Of a stretch of 12,185 nt of DNA, positions 6,315 through 12,185 are shown piece after piece (positions within the stretch are counted from its first letter, which is position 1; each line of letters begins with the position of its first letter). The stretch is from contig CADBKS010000076.1 of the NCBI GenBank assembly GCA_902795255.1, forward strand, positions 1-12,185, given 5' to 3'. The notes under the pieces were generated by a model. The model was not told the DNA's origin. It was given only the letters and a program-made list of their open reading frames with translations, and did no database searches. Source of the stretch: an uncultured Chloroflexota bacterium. GTDB lineage: Bacteria > Chloroflexota > Anaerolineae > Anaerolineales > Anaerolineaceae. The translations under genes were made by a program, and so were the position numbers.

Positions 6315-8867
6315 TTATTCCACGGTCGGCAGGGTCTCCTGCGTACGCTGGGTGCTGCGGGTGCCGCGTTTTTTGCTCATCTTCAGTTCCCCGTTTTTGT
6401 CGAGGCTGAAGAGGATGGTGTCCCCGTCGTTGAATTTATGCGCCAGCAGGGCTTCGGAAAGCGGGTTTTCGACCTTCTCCTGGATGACGCGGCGGAGCGG
6501 GCGGGCGCCCATGTCCGGATCGAAACCGTCACGGGTCAGTTTTTCCAGCGCGGTCTCATTGATCTGCAGTTTGATATTGCGGTCCGCGAGCAGTTCCCCG
6601 ACCTTGTTGAATTCCAGCTCGGTGATGCGCTGCATGTCGTCCATGTTCAGTGCGCGGAAAACGACCACGTTGTCCAGACGGTTCAGGAATTCCGGACGGA
6701 AGGCCTTCTTCAGGCGGTCCATCAGCTTCTTGCGCATGTCGTCATATCCGGCTTTTTCGGCGTTTTCCTCATTGGCGATCAGGTCGAAGCCGAAGTTGCC
6801 CTGTCTGCGGATCACTTCGGCGCCGATATTCGACGTCATGACGATGATGGCGTTGCGGAAATCGACTTTTTTGCCGCGGGAGTCGGTCAGGTGTCCTTCT
6901 TCCATGATCTGGAGCAGCATGTTGTGGATCTCCGGATTGGCTTTGTCGATCTCATCGAAAACAACGATGGAATACGGTTTGCGGCGGATCGCTTCGGTCA
7001 GCTGTCCGGCGTCGTCATAGCCGACATAGCCCGGAGGCGCCCCTGTGAGGCGGCTGGCGGTATGCCGTTCCATAAACTCGGACATATCGAACTGCAGCAG
7101 GGCGTCCTCACTGCCGAAGAGAAATTTCGCCAGCACTTTGGTCAGTTCGGTCTTCCCGACACCGGTCGGGCCGAGGAAGAGGAATGAACCGATCGGCCGT
7201 CGCGGATCCTTGAGCCCGGAACGGGAGCGGCGGATGGACTGGGAGATCGCGGTGATCGCCTCGTCCTGCCCGATGATGCTTTTGCGCATCTCATCTTCCA
7301 TCTTCAGCAGCCGTTCGGTCTCCGACGTGTTCATCTGTCCGGCCGGAATGCCGGTCCACATCGAAACGACTTCGGCGACGTCCTCCACGGTGACCCGCGG
7401 GCTCGTCAGCCGGTCCCAGTTGCTGTTGAGGCTGTCGATCTGCTGCTTGAGCTTGTTTTCCCGTTCCTGCAGCATCCTGAGCTTCTGGTTGTCATCCTGT
7501 TCGGATGCCATCATTTCTTCTTTCCAGACGCCGCGCAGTTCTTTGATCATCTCATTGGACTGGGCCGCGCGCGGGCTCTTGTACATGCGCACACGGGACG
7601 CGGCTTCATCGATAAGGTCGATCGCCTTATCGGGAAGGAAGCGTTCGGAGATGTAGCGCTTGGAGAGGTTCGCGGCCGCTTCGATCGCGTCGTCCGTGAT
7701 CACCAGCTGGTGGTGGTCCTCATATTTGCCGCGGATCCCGCGCAGGATCTCGATCGTTTCCTCAACGGAAGGTTCCCCGACGGATACCGACTGGAAGCGG
7801 CGTTCCAGCGCCGGATCTTTTTCGATATTCTTCCGGTATTCTTCGGTCGTTGTGGCGCCGATCACCTGGATCTCACCGCGGGAGAGGGCGGGCTTGAGAA
7901 TGTTCGCGGCATCGACTGCGGATCCGCCCGAACCGGCTCCGACGAGCATATGGATCTCATCAATAAAGAGGATCGCCTGTGTGACCTTCAGCTCGTCAAT
8001 GATCCGTTTCAGCCGCTCTTCGAACTGCCCGCGGTACATCGTTCCCGCTACCAGCGAGCCGACGTCGAGCTGCAGGACCCGTTTGTTGAGCAGCTGTGCC
8101 GGGACGTTGCCGTCCACGACAGCCTGTGCGAGCCCTTCCACGATGGCGGTCTTGCCGACACCCGGTTCACCGATCAGTGCCGGGTTGTTCTTGGTGCGGC
8201 GGGCCAGGATCTGGATGACGCGTTCGATCTCGTTTTTCCGTCCGATCACCGGGTCCAGCTTGCCGGCCGCGGCTTTGGCCGTCAGGTCGGTAGCCAGCTG
8301 GTCCATCAGCGGGGATTCCTTCTTATTGCTGTTCCGGGATCCGGGCTGCCGGCGTCCCTGCGAAACTTCCGAAAATTCGGGCGGCGGGGGTGCCTGCTGT
8401 TCCTGCTGTACCGGGTTGGAACCGCTTTCCAGTGTGCTGCGGAGCTGTTCACGGATCCGGTCCGCGGTCAGTCCCATCCGTTCCAGGATCCGGACCGCGC
8501 GGGAATCTGCTGTCTCGATCAGGCTGAGCAGCAGGTGCTCCGTGCTGATGTAGTTATCGTGGGCTTCAGCTGCCCGCACCACCGCACGGCGCAGAACATC
8601 CTGAACGTCCGGGGAAAGCACTTCCATCGGACGGGATATTTCGATTTTCGGTTCGTCAGCTTCCATCGCGGCATTGATCTCGCGGACCCGGTCGGCGGTC
8701 ACGTCCAGGCTTTCCAGCACTTTGCCTGCCGTCGATCCCTGCGCCAGGATCAGGCCGAGCAGCAGGTGCTCGGTACCGATCTGGGCACTGTGGCTCATTG
8801 CGGCTTCCTTGTGCGCGAAACTCAGCACACGCCGCGCTCTTTGTGTAAATTGATCAATTCCAGCCAT
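6315..8867 (-). CDS. clpC: ATP-dependent Clp unfoldase subunit ClpC
   Basis: ClpC is a hexameric AAA+ unfoldase that feeds proteins into ClpP for degradation, often with adaptor proteins. The 850-residue product has two Clp-N repeats (about 1-145), a polar Gln/Pro linker (150-185), AAA module D1 with Walker A GEPGVGKT (233-240) and Walker B ILFIDEIH (299-306), and a coiled-coil M domain (about 435-485). AAA module D2 has Walker A GPTGVGKT (566-573) and Walker B VVFDEID (635-641), then a C-terminal D2-small domain. The M domain is short, as in ClpC rather than the long ClpB type. A GNFGFD segment (690-695) sits where the [LIV]GF ClpP-docking loop is expected, with Phe in the first position, so ClpP partnership is likely. 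ATG 8867 has AAGGAA 14 nt upstream. No CtsR or CIRCE operator is visible before it. clpP is not in the window. Transcribed alone. Confidence 0.95.
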   Translation of the reverse strand: MAGIDQFTQRARRVLSFAHKEAAMSHSAQIGTEHLLLGLILAQGSTAGKVLESLDVTADRVREINAAMEADEPKIEISRPMEVLSPDVQDVLRRAVVRAAEAHDNYISTEHLLLSLIETADSRAVRILERMGLTADRIREQLRSTLESGSNPVQQEQQAPPPPEFSEVSQGRRQPGSRNSNKKESPLMDQLATDLTAKAAAGKLDPVIGRKNEIERVIQILARRTKNNPALIGEPGVGKTAIVEGLAQAVVDGNVPAQLLNKRVLQLDVGSLVAGTMYRGQFEERLKRIIDELKVTQAILFIDEIHMLVGAGSGGSAVDAANILKPALSRGEIQVIGATTTEEYRKNIEKDPALERRFQSVSVGEPSVEETIEILRGIRGKYEDHHQLVITDDAIEAAANLSKRYISERFLPDKAIDLIDEAASRVRMYKSPRAAQSNEMIKELRGVWKEEMMASEQDDNQKLRMLQERENKLKQQIDSLNSNWDRLTSPRVTVEDVAEVVSMWTGIPAGQMNTSETERLLKMEDEMRKSIIGQDEAITAISQSIRRSRSGLKDPRRPIGSFLFLGPTGVGKTELTKVLAKFLFGSEDALLQFDMSEFMERHTASRLTGAPPGYVGYDDAGQLTEAIRRKPYSIVVFDEIDKANPEIHNMLLQIMEEGHLTDSRGKKVDFRNAIIVMTSNIGAEVIRRQGNFGFDLIANEENAEKAGYDDMRKKLMDRLKKAFRPEFLNRLDNVVVFRALNMDDMQRITELEFNKVGELLADRNIKLQINETALEKLTRDGFDPDMGARPLRRVIQEKVENPLSEALLAHKFNDGDTILFSLDKNGELKMSKKRGTRSTQRTQETLPTVE

Positions 8868-8894
8868 TTTTTTCTCTGTTTTTCCTTCACAAAC

Positions 8895-8924
8895 ATTTTA
8901 CCAGAACATAAGCCTTTTTATCAG
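8895..8924 (-). promoter_or_regulatory. Promoter of clpC with extended -10
   Basis: On the minus strand CTGATA (8919-8924, four of six -35 matches) is followed after 18 nt by TAAAAT (8895-8900). The -10 is preceded by TGG, giving an extended -10. The predicted leader is about 20 nt and carries AAGGAA. The sequence has no heat-shock operator repeats. Confidence 0.5.
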
Positions 8925-9013
8925 AATAATAATACGCCCTTCGGATAAGAATTTTATTAATATTCCGTTTGTCCCAAAATTCAATTTTTCCCGAAACAGC
9001 CGTTTGGAGACCC

Positions 9014-9041
9014 TTGTTTTTTTTTTCATTTTTTATATAAT
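9014..9041 (+). promoter_or_regulatory. Candidate promoter for a long TetR-gene leader
   Basis: TTGTTT (9014-9019) and a perfect TATAAT (9036-9041) are separated by 16 nt. Transcription would start near 9048 and give a leader of about 265 nt before the TetR start. The AT bias of the region makes a chance TATAAT fairly likely. Confidence 0.35.
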
Positions 9042-9196
9042 TAGCTGCAAGAAACTTCATAATTGATTCGTTCGGATCATGCGGGATCAGTATTTTTATT
9101 GTTTTTTCGGCAGGCAGATGGGTACAGTGTCAGGCTGCATCGGTAAAAGGCCCGTTGCCGTTTATTTTCCGGTTGTTCGTGAATTATGGAACAATG

Positions 9197-9251
9197 ACAT
9201 TTTTTTCTGAAAAAATGTATCAATATGCGATAATATATAACTATCTCGCAT
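9197..9251. promoter_or_regulatory. Two dyads upstream of the TetR gene, candidate operators
   Basis: ACATTTTTT (9197-9205) and AAAAAATGT (9210-9218) form a 9-bp inverted repeat. Next, ATGCGA (9225-9230) and TCGCAT (9246-9251) form a 6-bp dyad over 27 bp, with GATA and TATC just inside the arms. A GATAAT (9229-9234) inside the second dyad could be a -10. TetR regulators often bind dyads of 15-30 bp before their own gene, so autoregulation is plausible but unproven. Confidence 0.35.
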
Positions 9252-9288
9252 TATTCGCGTAAATTAAAATCAGACAAGGTCATAAACC

Positions 9289-9307
9289 GACCCAACAGGA
9301 GCGGGTC
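9289..9307 (+). promoter_or_regulatory. Ribosome binding site of the TetR gene in a hairpin loop
   Basis: GACCC (9289-9293) pairs with GGGTC (9303-9307), leaving a 9-nt AACAGGAGC loop that displays the AGGAG (9297-9301) for the start at 9314. The short GC-rich stem could tune access to the ribosome binding site. Five pairs are modest evidence. Confidence 0.35.
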
Positions 9308-9313
9308 CAGAAA

Positions 9314-9874
9314 ATGAAGAAAATGACTTCAAAACAAATTTTTGCTGAAACGATTCAGGAACTGGCAGAGGAAATTCCGATCGATAAGATCACGGTCAAA
9401 CAGATCGTGGAAGAGAGCGGACTTTCCCTGCAGACATTCTACAATCACTTTCATGACAAAGCGGATCTGGTCGTCTGGGTCCACCTGTCCGAGACGGAAA
9501 AGTTTTTTCAGAAAATGGAAGCAGGGGACTACAGCTTTCGGGATCTTCTTGCGGATAACGTCCGGTTTTATGCCGAACACCGGGATTATCTGATGAACGC
9601 GCATATGAATACGCACGGGTTTGAGTCGTATGAAAAACGTTCGTTTGAATACGGATACAACAAGCTCGCTGCTTATATTCAGAAGAAATTCGGGTTGGAA
9701 CAACTGCCGGACGAACTGGGTTTCCTGCTGCGTTTGTATCTTTACGGGTCAAACCGTGGTTATGTGGAGTGGCAGACGCGCTACAATAATGTTTCCGAAG
9801 CAGACTTTGTGAGCTATCTGGTGGATGCCTGCCCGCAAAAACTGGTACCCTATCTTTTCCCTGAAAATTTATAA
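9314..9874 (+). CDS. TetR/AcrR-family transcriptional regulator (DhaS-like type)
   Basis: The 186-residue product has a TetR N-terminal DNA-binding domain. A first helix (about 5-20, SKQIFAETIQELAEE) is followed by the helix-turn-helix with KITVKQIVEESGLSLQTFYNHF (25-46) and then DKADLV, the usual helix 4 opening. The C-terminal ligand or dimer domain (about 60-180) is rich in aromatic residues, including Tyr- and Trp-containing segments near the end. Overall it resembles the subgroup related to DhaS and small TetR regulators of Firmicutes and Chloroflexota, whose ligands are mostly unknown. ATG 9314 has AGGAG 12 nt upstream; a second in-frame ATG at 9323 is possible. It is divergent from clpC and upstream of the radical SAM gene in the same direction, with a separate promoter between them. 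It may control that operon, itself, or both (inference). Confidence 0.85.
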   Translation: MKKMTSKQIFAETIQELAEEIPIDKITVKQIVEESGLSLQTFYNHFHDKADLVVWVHLSETEKFFQKMEAGDYSFRDLLADNVRFYAEHRDYLMNAHMNTHGFESYEKRSFEYGYNKLAAYIQKKFGLEQLPDELGFLLRLYLYGSNRGYVEWQTRYNNVSEADFVSYLVDACPQKLVPYLFPENL

Positions 9875-9941
9875 TATCAAAAATCAGTCAAGTAATTGAT
9901 GCTTTAGCAAGATCTTCTATTTAAGGTTTGTTTATTTTGCC

Positions 9942-9947
9942 TATAAT
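9942..9947 (+). promoter_or_regulatory. Consensus -10 of the radical SAM operon
   Basis: TATAAT is perfect. Sixteen to seventeen nt upstream only weak -35 matches (TTTAAG, ATTTAA) are found. Transcription should start near 9954, inside the first palindrome of the adjacent operator. A strong -10 with a poor -35 and an overlapping dyad is the usual design of a repressible promoter. Confidence 0.6.
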
Positions 9948-9950
9948 AAA

Positions 9951-9977
9951 GATTGTGCACAATCAATTAGTGCACTA
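9951..9977. promoter_or_regulatory. Tandem GTGCAC-core palindromes, probable MarR/OhrR-type operator
   Basis: GATTGTGCACAATC (9951-9964) is a perfect 14-bp palindrome. TAGTGCACTA (9968-9977) is a perfect 10-bp palindrome with the same GTGCAC core, centred 15 bp further on. Each core is followed by an A-T-C-A-A series, so the copies also form a direct repeat. They cover about -3 to +24 of the predicted start. ATTGT-GC-ACAAT matches the ATTGT/ACAAT half-site layout of OhrR-type MarR operators, and an OhrR-like regulator is encoded at the end of the operon. Confidence 0.6.
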
Positions 9978-10014
9978 TCAAAAAAACGGCAGCCGCTGCT
10001 GACGGGAGTACAAA

Positions 10015-11115
10015 ATGACAGAAACCTTCAATCTGGAAGAACATATTGCCCGGGGCGTGGAGAAGATCGTCTCCGACACACTGAAGGCTTCACTGAAAGA
10101 CCCGCGCGAGAGTGCGTTTATGCTGAAGTTTGCCGCGGCCAGCCGCAAAGCCACTCAGACACGGAAACGTCTGGCTGAAGGCGGCGAACACATTCCCTCG
10201 TTTCTGATCGCAAGCATCACCAGCCGCTGCAACCTGCACTGCGCGGGCTGCTATTCGCGTTTCAACAAGGCGACGGTGGACGGCGAACCGGTGAAGCAGC
10301 TGAGCACGGCGGACTGGCTTTCGGTTTTCCGTGAGGCGGAAAGCCTGGGCGTCAGTTTCATCATGCTGGCCGGCGGGGAGCCGATGCTGCGCCGCGACCT
10401 CATTGAAGGCGCGGGACGGATGGGAAATATCGTTTTCCCGATCTTCACGAACGGGATCTACCTGGACGAGCGCTATCTGGAGCTGTTCGACCGTTCCCGG
10501 AACCTGATCCCGGTGATGAGCATCGAAGGCGGAAAAGAAGCGACAGACACCCGGCGCGGCAGCGGTGTTTATGAGAAGCTGATCAGCAATATGGATGCTT
10601 TTCATAAAAAGAACCTGCTCTTCGGCGCTTCTGTGACCGTGACCACCGAAAATATCCGTGAAGTCACGTCTCCCGAATTTATCGGGACCCTGGTCAGCCG
10701 CGGCTGCAAGCTGGTCTTTTTCATCGAGTTTGTCCCCGTGACGGAAGACGCGAAACACCTGGCTCCTGGGGACACGGAACGGGAGTTCCTGAACGGGGCC
10801 ATGCAGTCGCTCCGGGAAGTGTATCCGGACCTGATCCTGCTGGCTTTCCCCGGCGATGAGCGTGCGGACGGCGGCTGTATGGCGGCCGGGCGCGGTTTCT
10901 TCCATATCAATTCGCACGGCGGTGCCGAGCCCTGCCCGTTTTCACCTTATTCCGACGTCAACGTCCGCGATGCCTCGCTGCGCGAGGTGATGCGTTCGAA
11001 GCTGTTCCGTGCGCTTCGTGAAGGGGATTTCCTCGATGATGACCATGTCGGCGGCTGTGTGCTGTATGAAAAACGCGCGGAAGTGGAAGCGATCCTGAAC
11101 GGGCAGGCGTCCTGA
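10015..11115 (+). CDS. Radical SAM protein with SPASM-like C-terminal cysteines
   Basis: The protein has 366 residues. A helical N-terminal segment (about 5-60) precedes the radical SAM core. The core carries CNLHCAGC (C72, C76, C79), which binds the [4Fe-4S] cluster that cleaves S-adenosylmethionine, and GGEP (120-123), the SAM amino-group motif. Later strands include FPIFTNG (141-147) and PVMSIEGG (166-173). The C-terminal part has Cys288 (GGC), Cys307 (EPCPF) and Cys348 (GGC) and resembles a reduced SPASM or twitch domain that could hold an auxiliary Fe-S cluster. Relatives occur widely in Clostridia and other anaerobes as 'radical SAM protein' without known substrate. GGGAG lies 6 nt before the ATG. 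The flavodoxin gene follows after 97 nt and may supply electrons. No precursor peptide gene is seen nearby, so peptide maturation is not supported. Substrate unknown. Confidence 0.88.
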   Translation: MTETFNLEEHIARGVEKIVSDTLKASLKDPRESAFMLKFAAASRKATQTRKRLAEGGEHIPSFLIASITSRCNLHCAGCYSRFNKATVDGEPVKQLSTADWLSVFREAESLGVSFIMLAGGEPMLRRDLIEGAGRMGNIVFPIFTNGIYLDERYLELFDRSRNLIPVMSIEGGKEATDTRRGSGVYEKLISNMDAFHKKNLLFGASVTVTTENIREVTSPEFIGTLVSRGCKLVFFIEFVPVTEDAKHLAPGDTEREFLNGAMQSLREVYPDLILLAFPGDERADGGCMAAGRGFFHINSHGGAEPCPFSPYSDVNVRDASLREVMRSKLFRALREGDFLDDDHVGGCVLYEKRAEVEAILNGQAS

Positions 11116-11212
11116 GGCGGACGCACCTGGGATCCGGGCGCGGTGTATATGAAAAAAATGATCTTGTTCCGTTGTAAACTTTTACCGCGGAGTCTCTTAT
11201 GAAAGGACAGTT

Positions 11213-11605
11213 ATGAAAGCAGCAGTACGATATTATTCAAGGACCGGAAACACAAAAGCCGCCGCCATGGCGATCGCCAGGGCAGCCGGCGTGCAGGCTG
11301 TCTCGGTTGACAGCGCGGATGCCCCTCTCGGCGGCCCGGTCGACGTGCTCTTTATCGGCGGTGCGCTCTACGCCTACGGGATCGACGGCCACCTGAAGGA
11401 TTACCTGCGGTCACTGCGGGCGGAAGATGTGAAAAAGGCTGTCATTTTCTCCACCTCATGGATCTCCAGACACGCTATTGACCTGATCCGGAAAGAACTG
11501 GCGGCAAAAGGGATCCCCGCTGCGGATGAGGTTTTTTATGCAAAGAACCGTCCGAACGAAAAGCAGCTGCTTGAAGCTGCGCGCTTTGCCGGGAAATTCC
11601 TGTAA
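11213..11605 (+). CDS. Short flavodoxin-domain protein
   Basis: Flavodoxins carry electrons on FMN. The 130-residue product starts MKAAVRYYSRTGNTKAAAM; the SRTGNT loop (9-14) is the FMN phosphate-binding signature after the first beta strand. DVLFIGGALYAYGIDGHL (about 44-61) matches the second strand and the 50s loop that packs on the flavin. VKKAVIFSTSW forms the next strand. At 130 residues it is shorter than most flavodoxins (about 140-170), with a compact C-terminus, and is closer to the flavodoxin-like domains found beside redox enzymes in anaerobes. AAAGGA (11202-11207) lies 5 nt before the ATG. The stop overlaps the start of the MarR gene by one base (TAATG), so the two are translationally coupled. 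Reduction of the radical SAM enzyme upstream is the obvious role (inference). The reductase for it is not in the window. Confidence 0.85.
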   Translation: MKAAVRYYSRTGNTKAAAMAIARAAGVQAVSVDSADAPLGGPVDVLFIGGALYAYGIDGHLKDYLRSLRAEDVKKAVIFSTSWISRHAIDLIRKELAAKGIPAADEVFYAKNRPNEKQLLEAARFAGKFL

Positions 11606-12063
11606 TGGAAACGACCGGGACATCTGAAATATACGATTGCCTGCGGCTGGAAAACCAGCTCTGCTTTCCGCTCTATGCCTGTGCCAAGGAGGTCGTCCGG
11701 CGCTATCGGGAGCCGCTTGAGGCTCTGGGCCTGACGTATACCCAGTATATCGTCATGATGGCTTTCTGGGAGTTCGGGGGAATGTCGGAAAAAGAGCTGG
11801 GCAGGAAAGTTCGTCTGGATTCCGGAACGCTCGCTCCGCTGCTGAAACGGCTGGAAAAACAGGGCCTGCTGGTCCGCACCCGTCCGGAAGACAATGAGCG
11901 GACGCTGTATATTTCCCTGACGGAAGAGGGGGAAGCGCTGAAGGAAAAGGCGCTTGCCGTCCCGCCGGCCATGAACGGCTGCATTGACCTCCCGATGGAG
12001 GATCTGATCCGGCTGAAAGAACTTCTGGATAAAGCGCTTTCCCGCATGGAACAGAAGGAATAA
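11605..12063 (+). CDS. OhrR-type MarR-family redox-sensing repressor
   Basis: OhrR-type proteins repress target genes until organic peroxide oxidises a reactive cysteine near the N-terminus. The 152-residue product contains LENQLCFPLYA (15-25), nearly the same as the sensing segment of Bacillus OhrR, with Cys20 in the place of Cys15. Tyr24, Tyr34 and Tyr45 match the Tyr19, Tyr29 and Tyr40 that support that cysteine. The winged helix-turn-helix follows: LTYTQYIVMMAFWEFGGMS (43-61), then LDSGTLAPLLKRLEKQGL (about 72-89, recognition helix) and the wing with RPEDNERTLYISLTEEG. Two further cysteines (12 and 26) could make it a two-cysteine type. The start overlaps the flavodoxin stop (TAATG). Usual OhrR targets are peroxiredoxin-like ohr genes; none is present, so the likely target is its own operon through the palindromes at 9951-9977 (inference). 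Confidence 0.9.
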   Translation: METTGTSEIYDCLRLENQLCFPLYACAKEVVRRYREPLEALGLTYTQYIVMMAFWEFGGMSEKELGRKVRLDSGTLAPLLKRLEKQGLLVRTRPEDNERTLYISLTEEGEALKEKALAVPPAMNGCIDLPMEDLIRLKELLDKALSRMEQKE

Positions 12064-12185
12064 GAACAGGTATCCGCCGTTATGTACGGGTGAGTCTTAT
12101 TATGAGCCGCGGATGCATAAATAAATGTGGCGTCTCAGGCTCAATAAACTTGGGGGCGAAGCTCCTGCTTCGAATACAATCGGGC
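12064..12185. other. Right-end non-coding stretch with a possible gene start
   Basis: Nothing is certain here. TGAGCC (12103-12108) and GGCTCA (12138-12143) are complementary and could enclose a loop. CGAAGC (12157-12162) and GCTTCG (12167-12172) make a 6-bp hairpin with a TCCT loop, but no T tract follows, so it is not a terminator as seen. A frame from ATG 12102 (starting MSRGCINKCG) is open to the window end for 28 codons, with only a weak GGGTGAG upstream. Confidence 0.3.

Larger units (their letters stand above)
8868..9313. other. AT-rich divergent intergenic region between clpC and the TetR gene
   Basis: This 446-nt gap is much richer in A and T than its surroundings. From left to right it holds the clpC promoter, a run of ten T (9017-9026), a possible rightward promoter with TATAAT (9036-9041), and a more GC-rich island (about 9080-9180) that can close on itself through CGGCA (9108-9112) and TGCCG (9156-9160). 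Two dyads follow at 9197-9218 and 9225-9251, then a small hairpin around the TetR ribosome binding site. A 43-codon frame (9079-9210, + strand, starting MRDQYFYCFF) lies in the GC-richer island but lacks a ribosome binding site, so it is not called as a gene. No tRNA, known riboswitch or repeat family was recognised. Confidence 0.6.

Noticed and set aside
7710..8948. Long plus-strand frame opposite clpC
   Set aside because: The minus strand encodes a full-length ClpC with every motif in place, and the antisense frame has no start signal or domain.
8997..9026. Possible terminator (AAAC/GTTT stem followed by ten T)
   Set aside because: The stem is only about four pairs and lies upstream of both divergent genes, so no transcript would need it.
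11170..11186. Possible internal promoter (TTGTAAACT) before the flavodoxin gene
   Set aside because: No -35 at a suitable distance, and the -10 match is weak.
11149..11202. 17-codon frame before the flavodoxin gene (starting MKKMILFRCK)
   Set aside because: No ribosome binding site. It might act as a leader peptide because it ends over the flavodoxin site, but nothing beyond its position supports this.
12157..12180. TTCGAAT resembling a tRNA T loop
   Set aside because: The flanking bases do not form a T stem, and no acceptor or anticodon arm can be built around it.

Overview
The window looks like a chromosomal segment of an anaerobic bacterium, most likely Chloroflexota class Anaerolineae (inference, about 0.65). 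The clues are Thr-Pro tracts (TPTPVPTNTP, TPTNTPTPRPT) flanking a MecA-type penicillin-binding protein, a Maf protein with a Cys-containing C-terminal tail, a ClpC-type unfoldase, and a radical SAM/flavodoxin pair typical of anaerobes. Coding DNA is fairly GC-rich, while the regulatory gaps at 8868-9313 and 9875-10014 are distinctly AT-rich. No rRNA, tRNA, CRISPR array, insertion sequence or integrase is visible.

Layout. (1) Positions 2-2089, +: the 3' end of an ECF-transporter ATPase, a 31-residue single-pass membrane microprotein, EcfT, and a purine nucleoside phosphorylase of the MTAP family. The arrangement suggests a micronutrient or nucleoside uptake and salvage unit; the substrate-binding S component is not in the window. 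A GC-rich hairpin follows. (2) Positions 2271-6215, +: maf, a lipoprotein-like class B PBP and rsgA, closely spaced, ending at a strong bidirectional terminator (6242-6290). (3) Positions 6315-8867, -: clpC, convergent on rsgA, with its own extended -10 promoter. (4) Positions 8868-9313: an AT-rich gap between the divergent clpC and a TetR-family regulator (9314-9874), with a candidate long leader and several dyads. (5) Positions 10015-12063, +: a radical SAM protein with an SPASM-like C-terminal Cys set, a short flavodoxin, and an OhrR-type MarR regulator. Its promoter carries a consensus -10 immediately followed by two palindromes with the same GTGCAC core.

How the parts fit. The last three genes form the most interesting unit. 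The OhrR-like protein keeps the peroxide-sensing Cys and the supporting Tyr residues. The first promoter palindrome has the ATTGT-NN-ACAAT layout of OhrR-type operators. Flavodoxin is a known electron donor for radical SAM enzymes. A redox-controlled, flavodoxin-fed radical SAM operon of unknown product is therefore a coherent hypothesis. The second notable unit is the ECF cassette, with its unannotated microprotein and a phosphorylase whose base-recognition residues suggest 6-oxopurine rather than methylthioadenosine specificity.
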